64,000 bases of DNA, taken from Chaetoderma sp. LZ-2023a. Its lineage: Eukaryota > Mollusca > Caudofoveata > Chaetodermatida > Chaetodermatidae. The notes under the pieces are model-generated. The model had not been told where the DNA came from and searched no databases. It was given only the letters and a program-made list of their open reading frames with translations. The stretch spans positions 184,928,547 through 184,992,546 of the forward strand of contig CM067369.1 of the NCBI GenBank assembly GCA_034401795.1. Reading direction: 5' to 3'. Both the position numbers and the translations under genes were made by a program. This document shows, in pieces, positions 38,305 through 49,739 of the stretch. Every line of letters starts with the position of its first letter. Positions within the stretch are counted from its first letter, which is position 1.

Positions 38305-38692
38305 TTGGGCCTTTCCATTGTTAGCTATGCCTCGCCCATCTCTAGCTAAGCTCCACCCACACATCGCTCGTGCTGGGATCGATCGATCTCTGCCCACCCT
38401 GACTATCAATTAAAAAAATACACAGGTAAGCTGTTGAATATTTTGAAACTAATTTGACTGTGTGCTGTTACTGCCTAAGGCAACAGCTCCCAGTCAAATT
38501 AGTTTCAAAATATTTAACAGCATGTTTATTAAATAGCAAAGAATTACAAAGACATACAACTATTTGCGATTTGATAACTCTCTATATGGAACCCTTTGCG
38601 ACGTAATAATTGTGTTGTCAACATACACACGCTGAGCTGATTATGACGTCATTCGAGGTCAGATGATGGACGGGTACTTTGGAAAGGTGAAT
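38305..38692 (-). mobile_element. CRE-hairpin MITE, body A, reverse orientation
   Basis: It starts TGGGCCTTTCCATTG and ends TTTGGAAAGGTGAAT. Read on the plus strand, CAG/GTAAG at 38423-38430 is followed by the hairpin and an end TTTAACAG at 38520. The segment 38426-38520 therefore has GT and AG ends and is almost entirely hairpin. A CRE octamer lies at 38644-38651. Confidence 0.88.
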
Positions 38693-38842
38693 TATGTTCA
38701 AAATATAGAAGAGAGTATTTCTTACATCGTGTTCAAATTTTATACTAACTAACATGTTTCTGCTTTGGTTTTTGAAGCATGTTAACTTATTTATGAGTAA
38801 TAGGCTACTGTATATTACACTACGCCATGTCATGAGACTCGC

Positions 38843-39060
38843 TTAACCCTTTGACCACGAAAGTTCAAATATGAAAAATCATAAACAAAACAAAAACTAA
38901 TCTGTCGAATATTTTTTAACTAATGTGATTGGAAACTGTTGCTGCATATTGCTACAACAGGTTTCTCTCAAATTAATTTAGAAATATTAAACAGCTTGTC
39001 TGTTGTCTGTATTATTACCTTGAAATTGGTATTCTGGGAATTCAGGGTTCAAAGGGTTAA
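38843..39060. mobile_element. hairpin MITE, body C, TTAA-CCCTTTGA termini
   Basis: TTAA-CCCTTTGACC at 38843 and GGTTCAAAGGG-TTAA ending at 39060 are inverted and flanked by TTAA, the duplication typical of piggyBac. The inside is the CTGTTGAATATT-type hairpin (about 38905-38995, arms GTCGAATATTTTTTAACTAA / TTAATTTAGAAATATTAAAC). Confidence 0.78.
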
Positions 39061-39124
39061 ACAAAACGAGTAGGCCTTACCTGTTTTCCAACCCCGGCTT
39101 CCAAATATACCCATTTCAATACAG

Positions 39125-39215
39125 GAAATATGTTGAATAATTTGGAAATAATTTGGCTGGAAATGGTTTCGGTCTAGACAAAGTAGGCCTATTCAAATTA
39201 AGTTTACTTACATGG
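39125..39215. mobile_element. decayed hairpin remnant
   Basis: TGTTGAATAATTTGGAAATA and a partial right arm (CAAATTAAGTTTACTTAC) are all that remain. Confidence 0.4.
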
Positions 39216-39404
39216 TATATAGTTTGATATGTGTGGTTTGTTGGAATGACTGGGTTAAACTATTCACCCTGTATATATTTGGAAAACCATTCCGTTACAT
39301 AATAATAATTTAATATTTTTTTATTAAACGTTATCAACCATATTTCAGTCCACAATATGTTAGCAGTAATAAAAAACTGTTTATAGGCTAATAATGGACC
39401 TTTC

Positions 39405-39802
39405 CAGTTTACCTATCCATCATATGACGTCATAATCAACTACGTGACGTGTGTGATGACGTCGCAATCAATGACGTCATGAATGGCCTAGATAAGTACG
39501 TCACGAACGCATATTTGGTGACGGACTAAGTGTTGTTGTACGAATTGTATCCCTCTACTATTTAATAAAATTGTTGAATATTTTGAAACCAATTTGACTG
39601 GGCGTTGTTGCTGCCTATGGCAGCAACAGCACCCACTTATATTAGCGTCAACATATCCAACAGCTTACCCGTATATTTCTCTGGAAATTAACAGTCAGAG
39701 AGTTCATGGATCGATCGATCCAAACCCGGGCTAAGCGTGGGTGGAGCTTAGATAGAGATAGACGGGACATAGCTAAAACCGGATTCCTCCATTAATTATG
39801 GC
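39405..39802 (+). mobile_element. CRE-hairpin MITE, body A
   Basis: The left end is ATGGACCTTTCCAG. Two full TGACGTCA octamers and one near match lie at 39424-39482. The hairpin is 39571-39663 with a damaged right arm, followed by GATCGATCGATCC. The right end is ATTCCTCCATT, body-B-like, so this copy may be mosaic. Confidence 0.85.
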
Positions 39803-40589
39803 GTCAGATAATTGAGCGTCAACAGATCGGATGCTTCCATTTATCACTTTTAATGCCAGGCGTGGGATGAGCTAATCTACGTCTTCCAACAGTCTGTCAG
39901 CGTTAGGCCTATATACATCTAACTAGCGGAAGGGTGAATAGGTCATCTTACTCACTAGAACGTGTGTTTATCCTTGACACATTTCTCCGACTTGAGAGCT
40001 AAATTGACAGTCCTATTAAGCTGGAAGGATTTGTAAAATGGCTGTTTGTTCCGCGTAGTCGTCGTAATACTTTCTTTATGACTGTTAATGTACAACAATA
40101 TATCACTATCTAATTTGATTGGATGGACGAATGCAGAGTGTTTAAGTAATTGACTGCCATTTTGTTGTAATTTGGTATTTGTTGTTATTCAAATGTCTGG
40201 CTTTATTGGCCACAAAATGAGCAATAAAATGCTTAGTCAACGATTAATGTGATAATCAAACGTACAACTAAGTATTGCTTGTCAGAGTATCGGTCTATAG
40301 TCTATACCAAGTCAATATATTGAATTGTTGTTGTTGTCTAGCCATCCCCAACCACACCTGGAGGTCGATTGTATTGAACTTGGGCGTGCCTCTTTGATTT
40401 GAACATCGTTGTTCCTGTGAGACTATGTATCTGATTGTTATACTATAGGCCTAGTTTTCCAACTTTGGCTTCGATCCTAAGGTAATAGGCCCATGTCTGC
40501 GATCAGTCTTCCAATCAGAAAATAACAAAAACCTCTGTAGCGAAACGCTAGGGATAATTAAAATCTGAAATGGTAAGTAAATGACAAGA
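39803..40589. other. no recognised gene
   Basis: I found no coding or structured signal in this stretch. Confidence 0.4.
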
Positions 40590-40985
40590 ATAGAGGAAAC
40601 CGACCTATCGATAAATCGTATGATGTCATAATCAACTACGTACGCCACATGTTAGTTGACGTCATAATCAATTACGGCACGAATGACGTAATTAAGTCCA
40701 TCATAATCTCTTAATAGTCCGTCAATTTGTACGAATTATTGTATGTCTTTACTATTTAATAAGCATTCTGTTGAATATTTTGAAACTAATCTGACTGAGC
40801 ACAGCAGCAGCCAGCACCCAGTCAAATTAATTTCAAAATCTTCAACAGATTACCAGTATAGTTTTCTGGAAATTGAGATTCGGGGAGTTCAGGGTTGGAT
40901 CGATGCAAGCACGGACAAAGTGTGGGTGGAACTTGGCTAGAGATGGGCGGAGTTGATCTGGATTCATCTATTACAGTGAAAATGA
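40590..40985 (+). mobile_element. CRE-hairpin MITE, body A, decayed
   Basis: It contains TTGACGTCATAATC. The hairpin is 40768-40848 with a shortened centre (AGCACAGCAGCAGCCAGCACC), then GTGTGGGTGGAACTTGGCTA. The ends are degraded. Confidence 0.78.
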
Positions 40986-42030
40986 AAATAATTGCTAAAT
41001 AGAATCTCAAACGTGTTGCAATTCCGTATCACATTAATCACACGAGTTGTGTTATTGTAGCAGCAAAATTTCAGCTATATAAATCCACTAGCATTTTTAG
41101 TACGTATATTTTGTCGTTCACAATAAGAATGCGTTTAGAAGAATGCAAGCAACGGAAATGACTAATGGCAGATATGTTTAATCATTTTGGTTAGGCAATT
41201 AATGTTCCCGTCTCCCATTAAATAGGGACACCTTTGCACAAGATATGATATGCCTGTTGATTTCTATTAAATTTACCCAACATGCAATACTACCCAGCAT
41301 GCAATGCCCTGACTCCATATTCGTTGTAACTACTATTGGGCGCCATATTCGTTGAGTTTTCTTGTCGATTCAGACCAAGATTTTTTAAACAAAAAGACCC
41401 CATCTGCACGTGTGCAAATCGTCATTTGTCAGTTAGATCTGGAAGCGTAAGCGCATAGGATGTTTTCGAGACAGTACATTCGACAGCCTGTTTTTAATCC
41501 CGTTCAGTGCAAGTGTTTCAAGTTCCAGGATAAAATACAAGAACACTTTTATATACTTTGATAATAATTTGCGTGAAAGTTGTTGCTATCAATGACAGCA
41601 ACACAATTCAGTAAATTTATTGTGAAAATAATTAGTATGTGATGCGATTACGTCTTGCTACAGATTTGATACAAATTTGAATGATTAAAAAATCGTGTTG
41701 GACAAGAACAAATGATGAAGCCATAAATATACAACTATGACGTAATGAAAGCTAAATACTACACTTCCTAGTCCATTACATGTGTACGACGTCAGACTTA
41801 ACGAGTATAATGAAGAAAACCTTTATATGAAAGTGATAACGACTCTACACAGATACGCGCCATTTCAATGATGGCGAAAGAAAACTAGGGTATGTGATTA
41901 CAGCGTTATATACAAGCATTCTGCTCGTTGCTCAAATAATCACAAACGCGATTTGTAATTATATTTACAAAACTTGGTCATCAATATCAAGCCTTTAATT
42001 AACACTAAAATTTACTAAAAACGACTTCTG
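40986..42030. other. no gene; one decayed hairpin at 41545-41640
   Basis: TATACTTTGATAATAATTTG and TAAATTTATTGTGAAAATAA flank GTTGTTGCTATCAATGACAGCAAC, a distant CTGTTGAATATT-family hairpin. Nothing else was recognised. Confidence 0.45.
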
Positions 42031-42044
42031 CGATGGTCCTGGGA

Positions 42045-42205
42045 ACTTTCTTTCCATTTGCAGACCAAACGAAGACTATTTTTGAAAATTTACCACTGAA
42101 ATGACTGGCTCGACAATCATCGAGCCAGGCATTACAGTAATACATTTTCAAAGCTAATTTTGTCTTGGTCTGCACATTGACATTTTATATGAGAAAATCA
42201 CAATC
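42045..42205. mobile_element. hairpin MITE (GGAATGACTGGCTCG family) in a 3' UTR
   Basis: The arms TTTGAAAATTTACCACTGAA and TTACAGTAATACATTTTCAAA enclose ATGACTGGCTCGA-CAATCA-TCGAGCCAGGCAT. Outer inverted words are TTTGCAGACCAAACGAAGAC and GTCTTGGTCTGCA. It lies 15-175 bp past the stop codon of the secreted-protein gene, on its presumed 3' UTR. Confidence 0.72.
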
Positions 42206-42219
42206 TGAGGATTAAATAG

Positions 42220-43959
42220 TTAAAAAACAGGGCGTGATAGTGATTCTCCAAAATTACGAAGTATCTGATTCAGAACTGCTAGTCTCGCAGATGGCTCGGA
42301 ACTGAAGGCGTGTTGGGGCAAATATCCCCTCCTACCGAACATCATAGGGCGTAGTCCACGGCGAGGCGATAAAATATCCCTCAGACCAGGGAAATGAGCG
42401 CTACCTGAAAAGTAAGACGTCACGTGATGATCAGGTTGAGTCGGCGTGAGAACATTTTGGTGGAGATTGTCTAACATTTCTTGTATCTTCATTAAGTAAT
42501 ACTTGGTGGTTCCGATTGTACCATTCCGCGACACAGGTCTCTTGGGTCCAAACATAGGCGTGGTCCTGGTGACTCGCCTTGGCCATGGGCGTGGGTTTAG
42601 TTCAGCCTGTAAGGCTGCTGCCAAGGGACGGATGCCAATCGCAGGGTCGTTGTTAGACATGGCGTTATTAGGTCTGTTTGGTTCATGAAGGATTCGCCCT
42701 AGAACACCGGGCCGTGTTAGGCCGAATCTGTTAAATGGAAGGTATGATGTATCTGGGGATGGATCGCTAAGAACGCCAGAATAGCGATTGGGCTGTGAAA
42801 GTTCACGATATCCAAACGGTATCAAATCTAGTTGATTGTCCCCTTGTGTTGGTGGCTTAAAGAGTCGATAGAGCGGGCTGTGAGAAGGGTTAAGCGTGTC
42901 AAGTGTGGTCGGCAGATCTAACGACTGGCTTTCTGGAGATGGTTGCGCAAGTTGATTTAGGCCTACTAGTCGATTCAAAACTGTTATAGTATTAGCGGTT
43001 GCAAGCCGCGGGCGTCGTTCTAAGTTCGATGTCGCGACACCAAGTGGATTCGAGAACAGGCCTACACTACTCAGCACCTTTTGAATTACTGAGTTTGGTC
43101 TGTTAGCCATGTGTGCGAACTCAGACACAGCCTGCAGTTGCTGGAGTAAGTCAGGCTCAGGAAGTGCATTATCTGTGAAAGAAACAGAGTATATATGTGA
43201 ACCTAAGATCGCGTTTAAAAGGGAATGCATATGGGGCTAGGGCCTGCAGTACAGCTCATAAAGACGGTACCACGTTTCCAAAACAAACACAGAAACATGT
43301 TAGGCCTAGTACAATACTGAACACGATGTATGAAATGTTCTGTTGAATATTTTGGACCTAATTTGATTGGCAACAATGGCCTCCAATCAAATCAAGTCAA
43401 AATGTTTTACAGTTCATCTTATTTTGTTTTGGAAACATTATAAGTTAATTTTTAGCTGTACTGTACGCGCATTGTCTATTGGTTTTTTTGTTTTGTTTTG
43501 GGTTTTTTGGATTTTTTTATCATTGTCTATTGTTGTGAGCAATATTTTATGCAGGATAATAAAAAAGTCGCTTATAATATAAAATCGGGATGAAATCGGG
43601 ATACCCTTAAGCTAGGATTCCATTAAAGCCAGGATTCCATTAACGCGTATCCGTATCCGAATTTTTTTTCGCTCCCATTACAAATAGATAGTATGATTCC
43701 ATATGGCCGTATGCGTAGGCGAACCCTGTCCGTATCCGAATCCGATCACTACATGTAGCGATTTTATTCGGATACAGGCAGCATTCGGGTGTGGGATTCC
43801 TTGAAAATGACGTTTTCATTACGTCATTCATGGGCTTTCCCCAAATCGGCACTATTATTCTGTACATGTGTTCGAATATATAAGTTAAATTCATAGTAAG
43901 CGCGCTGGAATGTGAAACTCACTGAAAGGCTGATAGACTATTTTAGAACATATTCATGC

Positions 43960-44044
<85 letters not shown>

Positions 44045-46850
44045 CCAATTGATTGAATAAAATCACTGCTTTCGGTACGCATACTCATACGCACACGTAC
44101 AAATGGAATCACTCATTCGGTTACGCACACGTACAAATGGAATCACTCATTCGGATACGCATACGTACAAATGGAATCACTCATTCGGATACGCATACGT
44201 ACAAATGGAATCACTCATTCGGATACGCATACGTACAAATGGAATCACTCATTCGGATACGCATACGTACACATGGAATCACTCATTCGGATACGCATAC
44301 GTACAAATGGAATCACTCATTCGGATACGCACACGTACAAATGGAATCACTCATTCGGATACGCACACGTACAAATGGAATCACTCATTCGGATACGCAT
44401 ACGTACAAATGGAATCACTCATTCGGATACGCATACGTACACATGGAATCACTCATTCGGATACGCATACGTACAAATGGAATCACTCATTCGGATACGC
44501 ACACGTACAAATGGAATCACTCATTCGGATACGCATACGTACACATGGAATCACTCATTCGGATACGCATACGTACAAATGGAATCACTCATTCGGATAC
44601 GCATACGTACACATGGAATCACTCATTCGGATACGCATACGTACAAATGGAATCACTCATTCGGATACGCACACGTACAAATGGAATCACTCATTCGGAT
44701 ACGCATACGTACACATGGAATCACTCATTCGGATACGCATACGTACAAATGGAATCACTCATTCGGATACGCATACGTACAAATGGAATCACTCATTCGG
44801 ATACGCATACGCTTTAATGGAATCCTAGCTTTAGGATGAATAATTAATCAATTTCTATTTGTTGCTTAGAAACACGGATTTGTACGTTAACACTAAAGTT
44901 TTCTATGCGAAATGTGAAGATACATTTGATGGAGATATGGTGAGCTCAATGCTTCTCAGGTTATTTGGGAAATAGCCTCACATGCAGTTTGATTTGTGCT
45001 CAAATATGCTAACCAAGCGACTATCTATAAAAAGAGACTCTACTAAATCGTTGCTTCGTCATCGTCATTGGAAATATATCCATTTCGCATTATTAATGCC
45101 ATAAATACTGAATGATTGACTCAAATCTAATCGAGCTGCTTCTCGGCTTTTAGAACCAAAGGAATGTGGGTGCCAAAGATATGTGGTCTAACGTTACGCT
45201 GCATAGTTGTTTTGAAATCGAAAAGCTAGAATTTCAAGGGTTACTGGTTTAATGGACAAGCAAGAAATGACCACAAGCAACAAATGACCACTAGAACAGA
45301 TACTCTAGAGGCTGATCGAATGTGCAATATCCCGGGTGACAGAAGACGACGTTGGGTCAAGCAGCTAGGAACGTAGGCTACTGGGGAAACGCCAGACTGA
45401 ACATTTGTTAATGTAAATGTTCTCAGAGGTCAGCTCTTGCATTTCATGAAGTAAATGTTTGTTTATCGATCACTACCTTCTCTACTGCCCACTCTACACT
45501 GAACAAAGAATATCATATGGCAATGAACTATCACAAAATAATACCCTCTCCAATACGCTTAGGCCTACGGCCAATTAACTGCTTTGTGGCAACGCGGTTT
45601 TCAAAGTGGGAAAGAAACATTCAAGGATCCACATTTGTCTACCAATAGGCATACGTCACAGATACATGACGTTTTAAAAAACTCCCAGACATGCAATCAT
45701 TTAGCTCTATCACCAACCGCACGTTGCCCAAGTAAACGTATTACAAGCAGGCTTGGGTGAAAATCAGGCCACTAAATCTACCATATGACAGCAACAGCGC
45801 CCAGTCAAATTAGTTTCAAAATATTCAACAGCATGTTTATTAAACAATAAAGATATACAATTCGTACCAAGTAACCGTTCGTGACGAACGTATCTACGTC
45901 ATTCATGATGTCATTTGTTATGACGTCATACTGCACGTCACGTAGTTGATTACGACGGCATATGATTGATGGATAAACTGGAAAGATCCATTGTTTGGCA
46001 ATGTTTGAATATGGGAAACTTTTTAATAAGACACGTCTTATTGTACTCCCACTTTAGCAGAGAAAAATAAACTTTGGTTAAACAATATGATTGTTTAGAA
46101 AGAACTCTGCTGACGCAGGTTACTGGGGCGGTACCGGACCTCTGTCAGACTAATATATAATATTTCAGTAAAAATTTTGATGTAATATGTCAATAGTTTT
46201 GCCGCTTTTGGGAAATGATAATGTGTAGAGGCGGCATGTCCCCCACCGGCCCGACGGGCTATATTTGGATGACCACAGTCAAAAACAGATACCATAGCTT
46301 TCTCATAAAAATTGCGGGATCCGATCTGTTACTCAAGTCTCAGACGTCATAATCGATTACGTTAGTAGATAGCATACGTCATCATCAAAATGGGGTACCT
46401 CCATCACGAAAATCGAAACGTCCGTCACGAAAGTGTACGAATTGTATGTCTTTGATGAACTTCAAATTAATAAACATTATGTTCATTACTTTGAAACTAA
46501 TTTGCCTGTGAGTTGTTGATAGGCAGCAGCAGCTCTCAATTAAATTAGTTTCCAAATTTATAGTAAACAGCTTACCTGTATAGTACCCTTGAAATATCTA
46601 TTCTGGGAATTCAGGTTTCAAAGTTTCAAATCGATTCCAACACGCGGAAAAAATTGAAGGTGCTTAAATAGACATTGATGTGGGGCATAGCTAGAAATGG
46701 ACCTTTCTATTACTTACTCGGAGTCGGTAGCGACGTCTCAATAGCGGTCTTGCTTGGGGTTTGGTCTTTCGACACTGACTGCATTGCACATGTTGGAAGT
46801 AAGACGGCCAGTACCAGACAGAATGGCGGAATGTGACGTAACAAATCCAT
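42220..46850 (-). CDS. secreted protein, candidate peptide precursor (2 coding exons)
   Basis: Exon A (46850-46718) starts MDLLRHIPPFCLVLAVLLPT, a clear signal peptide with likely cleavage near CAM. It ends CCGA/GTAAGT, a strong donor. Exon B (43172-42220) follows a pyrimidine-rich acceptor (TCTGTTTCTTTCACAG). The phases match, giving 361 residues. An acceptor TCTGTTTTCAG just before the ATG (exon start 46861) implies an upstream 5' UTR exon. The mature chain has no Cys in exon B and is rich in Pro, Leu, Asn and Arg. Residues 315-326 read RR-GLRPMMF-GRR, a textbook amidated-peptide cassette; VTRTTPMFGPKR at about 246-256 is a related piece. I do not recognise the family. The 3.5 kb intron holds a minisatellite and MITEs. 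It could also be a non-peptide secreted protein. Confidence 0.78.
42328..42357 (-). other. candidate amidated peptide cassette GLRPMMF-GRR
   Basis: Dibasic RR stands before GLRPMMF, and GRR after it supplies the amide donor Gly plus a dibasic site. It is the only such complete cassette in the protein. Confidence 0.5.
43335..43415. mobile_element. hairpin variant, degraded centre
   Basis: GTTCTGTTGAATATTTTGGA and TCAAAATGTTTTACAG flank TTGATTGGCAACAATGGCCTCCAATCAA, still paired. It lies just upstream of exon B within the intron of the secreted-protein gene. Confidence 0.65.
43612..44836. repeat. 34 bp minisatellite inside an inverted-repeat element
   Basis: Between 44090 and 44815 a 34 bp unit (ACGCATACGTACAAATGG / AATCACTCATTCGGAT) repeats about 21 times, with CAC/CAT and ACA/CAT variants. 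The outer sequences AGCTAGGATTCCATTAAAGC (43612) and GCTTTAATGGAATCCTAGCT (44811-44830) are inverted, each followed or preceded by GTATGCGTATCCGAAT-like sequence. A (TAG)n run lies at 43963-44044. The minisatellite unit contains the same words as the termini. Confidence 0.9.
44840..45782. other. no recognised feature
   Basis: Intronic relative to the secreted-protein gene; nothing was identified. Confidence 0.4.
45783..45994 (-). mobile_element. CRE-hairpin MITE, body A, half copy cut at hairpin centre
   Basis: It begins exactly at the loop (CATATGACAGCAACAGCGCC), keeps one arm ending ATTCAACAG, two CRE words (ATGATGTCAT, TATGACGTCATACTG) and the end ACTGGAAAGATCCATTG. The other half is absent. 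Confidence 0.82.
46300..46708 (+). mobile_element. CRE-hairpin MITE, body B, next to a splice donor
   Basis: It has AGACGTCATAATCG and a hairpin at 46479-46570 (CCTGTGAGTTGTTGATAGGCAGC centre, altered), followed by CTTACCTGTATAG and TTCAGGTTTCAAAG. The end ATGGACCTTTCTATTA is 9 bp from the donor (46716-46717) of the secreted-protein gene. Confidence 0.78.
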
Positions 46851-47091
46851 CGCTTCCTTAGCTGAAAACAGATAAACAGTAGTAGGCCTATTGCAAATAA
46901 GTCGATCTTCAGATAGTTTGAAATCCGTCATCGGTCTAATGTGTTGTTTTAGTAAAATCACGCAGAATGCATGACAGTTAACTGCGCATTGTTAGCGATT
47001 AAGTGAAACTTCAGATGCACAGAATTGTCTAGCTATAGGGAAGTATTAGTAGCAGTAGTGAAACAAGTATCCAAATTTATACTGTCATTAC

Positions 47092-47460
<369 letters not shown>

Positions 47461-47934
47461 ATAAAGAAGAAACAATCTTACCTATCTCGAGATGTTCTCA
47501 GGACAATGTCTTGGCATGTGAGATAAAAATTGCTAGTATGGCCGTAATCAACGCTCTGGGCAGATAATGCAAGCAAGACAAAATTAATAATTTCCAAACA
47601 GTGACGCACCCGCTATTGTAGAAACACGCATGACTACAGTTGACTAGATAAGGTCTATGTATTCAATGCAGAATGAAAATGAAGAAATTGCTGAATTTTA
47701 ACACAAGACAAACATGAATTTACGATACTTATGCATAAATTATCATAACGCTTAAGTCACTTAGTTAAACAAACAGGAGCAAAGGAAATTGTTTGTCAAC
47801 CACGATATCGCCATGTTCAACAGTGCGTGCCCACGCTCGGTAGGCGCGTGTTGCCATTCGTGACCAAATATTTATTGTACATTTTGCGTGCTTGTAGTAA
47901 ATCAGTCAACCGACGCGGTGTCTATGCACTATTT
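47461..47934. other. no recognised gene; possible 5' UTR exon on minus strand
   Basis: A minus-strand donor ATAG/GTAAGA at about 47483 could close an upstream non-coding exon of the secreted-protein gene. This is a guess from one splice word. Confidence 0.2.
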
Positions 47935-48300
47935 CGACATAATGCAAGAATCCAGTTTCTCAGTCAATCATATGACGTCATACTTAACTACTTGACGTGT
48001 AGGGTGACGTCATAATCAATCACGTCATGAATTACGTAGCTAAGTTCATGACGAATGCTACTGATGACGGACTAAGCGTTGTTGTACGAATTGTGTCTTT
48101 ACCATTTAATAAACACGCTGTTGAATATTTTGAAACTAATTTAACTGGGCACTAATACTGCCATAGGCAGCAACAGCACCCAGTCAAATTAGTTTCAAAA
48201 TATTCAACCGCTTACCGGTATAGTTTTCTGGAAATTTATGTAGGTGGAGCTTAACGATGGGCGGTGTATAGATAAAACTGGTTTCATCCATTGCAACACC
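47935..48300 (+). mobile_element. CRE-hairpin MITE, body A
   Basis: There are two full CRE octamers at 47974-48013. The hairpin is 48118-48210 (arms CTGTTGAATATTTTGAAAC / GTTTCAAAATATTCAAC), flanked by CTTACCGG. The part after the hairpin is shortened and lacks the GATCGATC block. Confidence 0.85.
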
Positions 48301-48547
48301 TTGCAAACTCCAAGGGCAGCTCTAGATAACGTCGCTGTCCTAAACGCATAATATCCCATGACGTGTTATGCACGAAAAAATGGGACAAAAAGCATGCCAA
48401 TTTCGTAATTTTCGCTTTTTAAATATTTTCAAAGCGCATATGTTGTACCAATTCACGGGAGCCGCCATTCTGAATGTGTTTGAGAGTTTTGAAAAGTCAT
48501 AATAGGTTCATGATATACGCTATGATGCGCAAGCCTTTTCTCACCAC

Positions 48548-48842
48548 AATGTGGGCCGGCTCAAGACATAGGCGAACTAGCCACTGCCTAGGGCGCCAGA
48601 TTTTATAGGGGGCGCCAAAAAGGAGTAAGGGCGCCTCTCACCACCCAAACTACATGTACTCAAAGCAAATGAGATTTCTAAAACATCCACACTTAGGATA
48701 AGAGCCATATTTCGCTCTAGAAATGCATGAAATGCCCTTTCAGAGCATCTGGATTTCAAAATTTTCAGGGGGAGGACCGCCACACCCGCTTAAAGGGTGG
48801 CCCTTTGCTTAGGACGCCAGAAACCCTAGGGCCGGTCCTGAC
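48548..48842. mobile_element. hAT-like non-autonomous element
   Basis: GGGCCGGCTCAAGACATAGG and CCCTAGGGCCGGTCCTGA form imperfect inverted ends. The inner words TCAGAGCATCTGGATTT and CAAAATTTTC are shared with 14012-14375. A body-A MITE starts directly at its right edge (48845). Confidence 0.6.
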
Positions 48843-48844
48843 CA

Positions 48845-49225
48845 CAATGGACCTTTCCGCTGTATCCATCCATCATATGACGTCATAATCAACTACGTGA
48901 CGTATAGAATGACATCATAATCAATGACGTTATTATGGCGTAGACAAGTACGTCGTGAACGCATAGTTGAAGACGGACTATGCGTTGTTGTGCGAATTGT
49001 ATGTCTTTACTATTTAATAAATATCCTGTTGAATATTTCGAATCTAATTTGACTGGGCGCTGTTGCTGCCATATACAAGCATATTCAATAACTTAACTGT
49101 ATGGTTTTCAGGAAATTGATAGTCAGGGCATACGGGGATCGATCAATCCCAGCACAGCGAAGTGTTTGGTGGAGCTTAGCTAGTGATGGCGGGGCATAGC
49201 TAAACTGGAAAAGCTCATTGTAGTA
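48845..49225 (+). mobile_element. CRE-hairpin MITE, body A, right arm lost
   Basis: The ends AATGGACCTTTCC and GGAAAAGCTCATTG are present. The CRE words are TATGACGTCATAATC and two near matches. Only the left hairpin arm (49028-49070) remains; the right arm is cut to AAGCATATTCAATAAC. Confidence 0.85.
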
Positions 49226-49735
49226 GTATTCACTTACTGAGTCGTATGTTTATAATAATTGATCTCAGCAGTGTTTTCAAACAATAATCATGATTCCGAG
49301 ATGGCGTTTTTCTCGTTTGATAGATAATGCAACTTACAAATTTGTTTAATTTTGCTGAGAAAAAGTGTCTTATGCATATGTGTACGGTTAAATTTAATAA
49401 AAGCAAACTCAAGGCGTCCGAGTTGTGTTTCCTTAGTGCGCGTATACTATTTCAGCAATGACGGAGAAAGGGGCAACCCCTTTTCCGAAATTGGTGTTTT
49501 CGATTCATCTACGTCTTGACCCTTAGCCAGGATCAGTCATATATCTTCTTCAAAGTGACTTCAATAATATTGTGATTTTACTTTATCTTTGCAACTGCCT
49601 GTTTACCTGGCGGTGTTGTATCTTAAAGAATAACGAATCCCGGCTCTTGATAGGGTTAGGCTTAGGTTATTCAGGTGATCTAATACGCCGGTAATAAACT
49701 ATCCAGGTAATTTTAAGCCTTTTATCACGCCGCTA
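49226..49735. other. no recognised feature
   Basis: Nothing was identified here. Confidence 0.4.
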
Positions 49736-49739
49736 AGGA

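Noticed and set aside
44090..44815. CRISPR-like regular repeats
   Set aside because: The units are contiguous with no spacers and the host is a eukaryote; it is a minisatellite.
44053..44839. Three overlapping 220-254 codon frames with HSFGYAYVQMES repeats
   Set aside because: A 34 bp unit without stops gives open reading in all three frames in rotation; no start context, splice or homology support.
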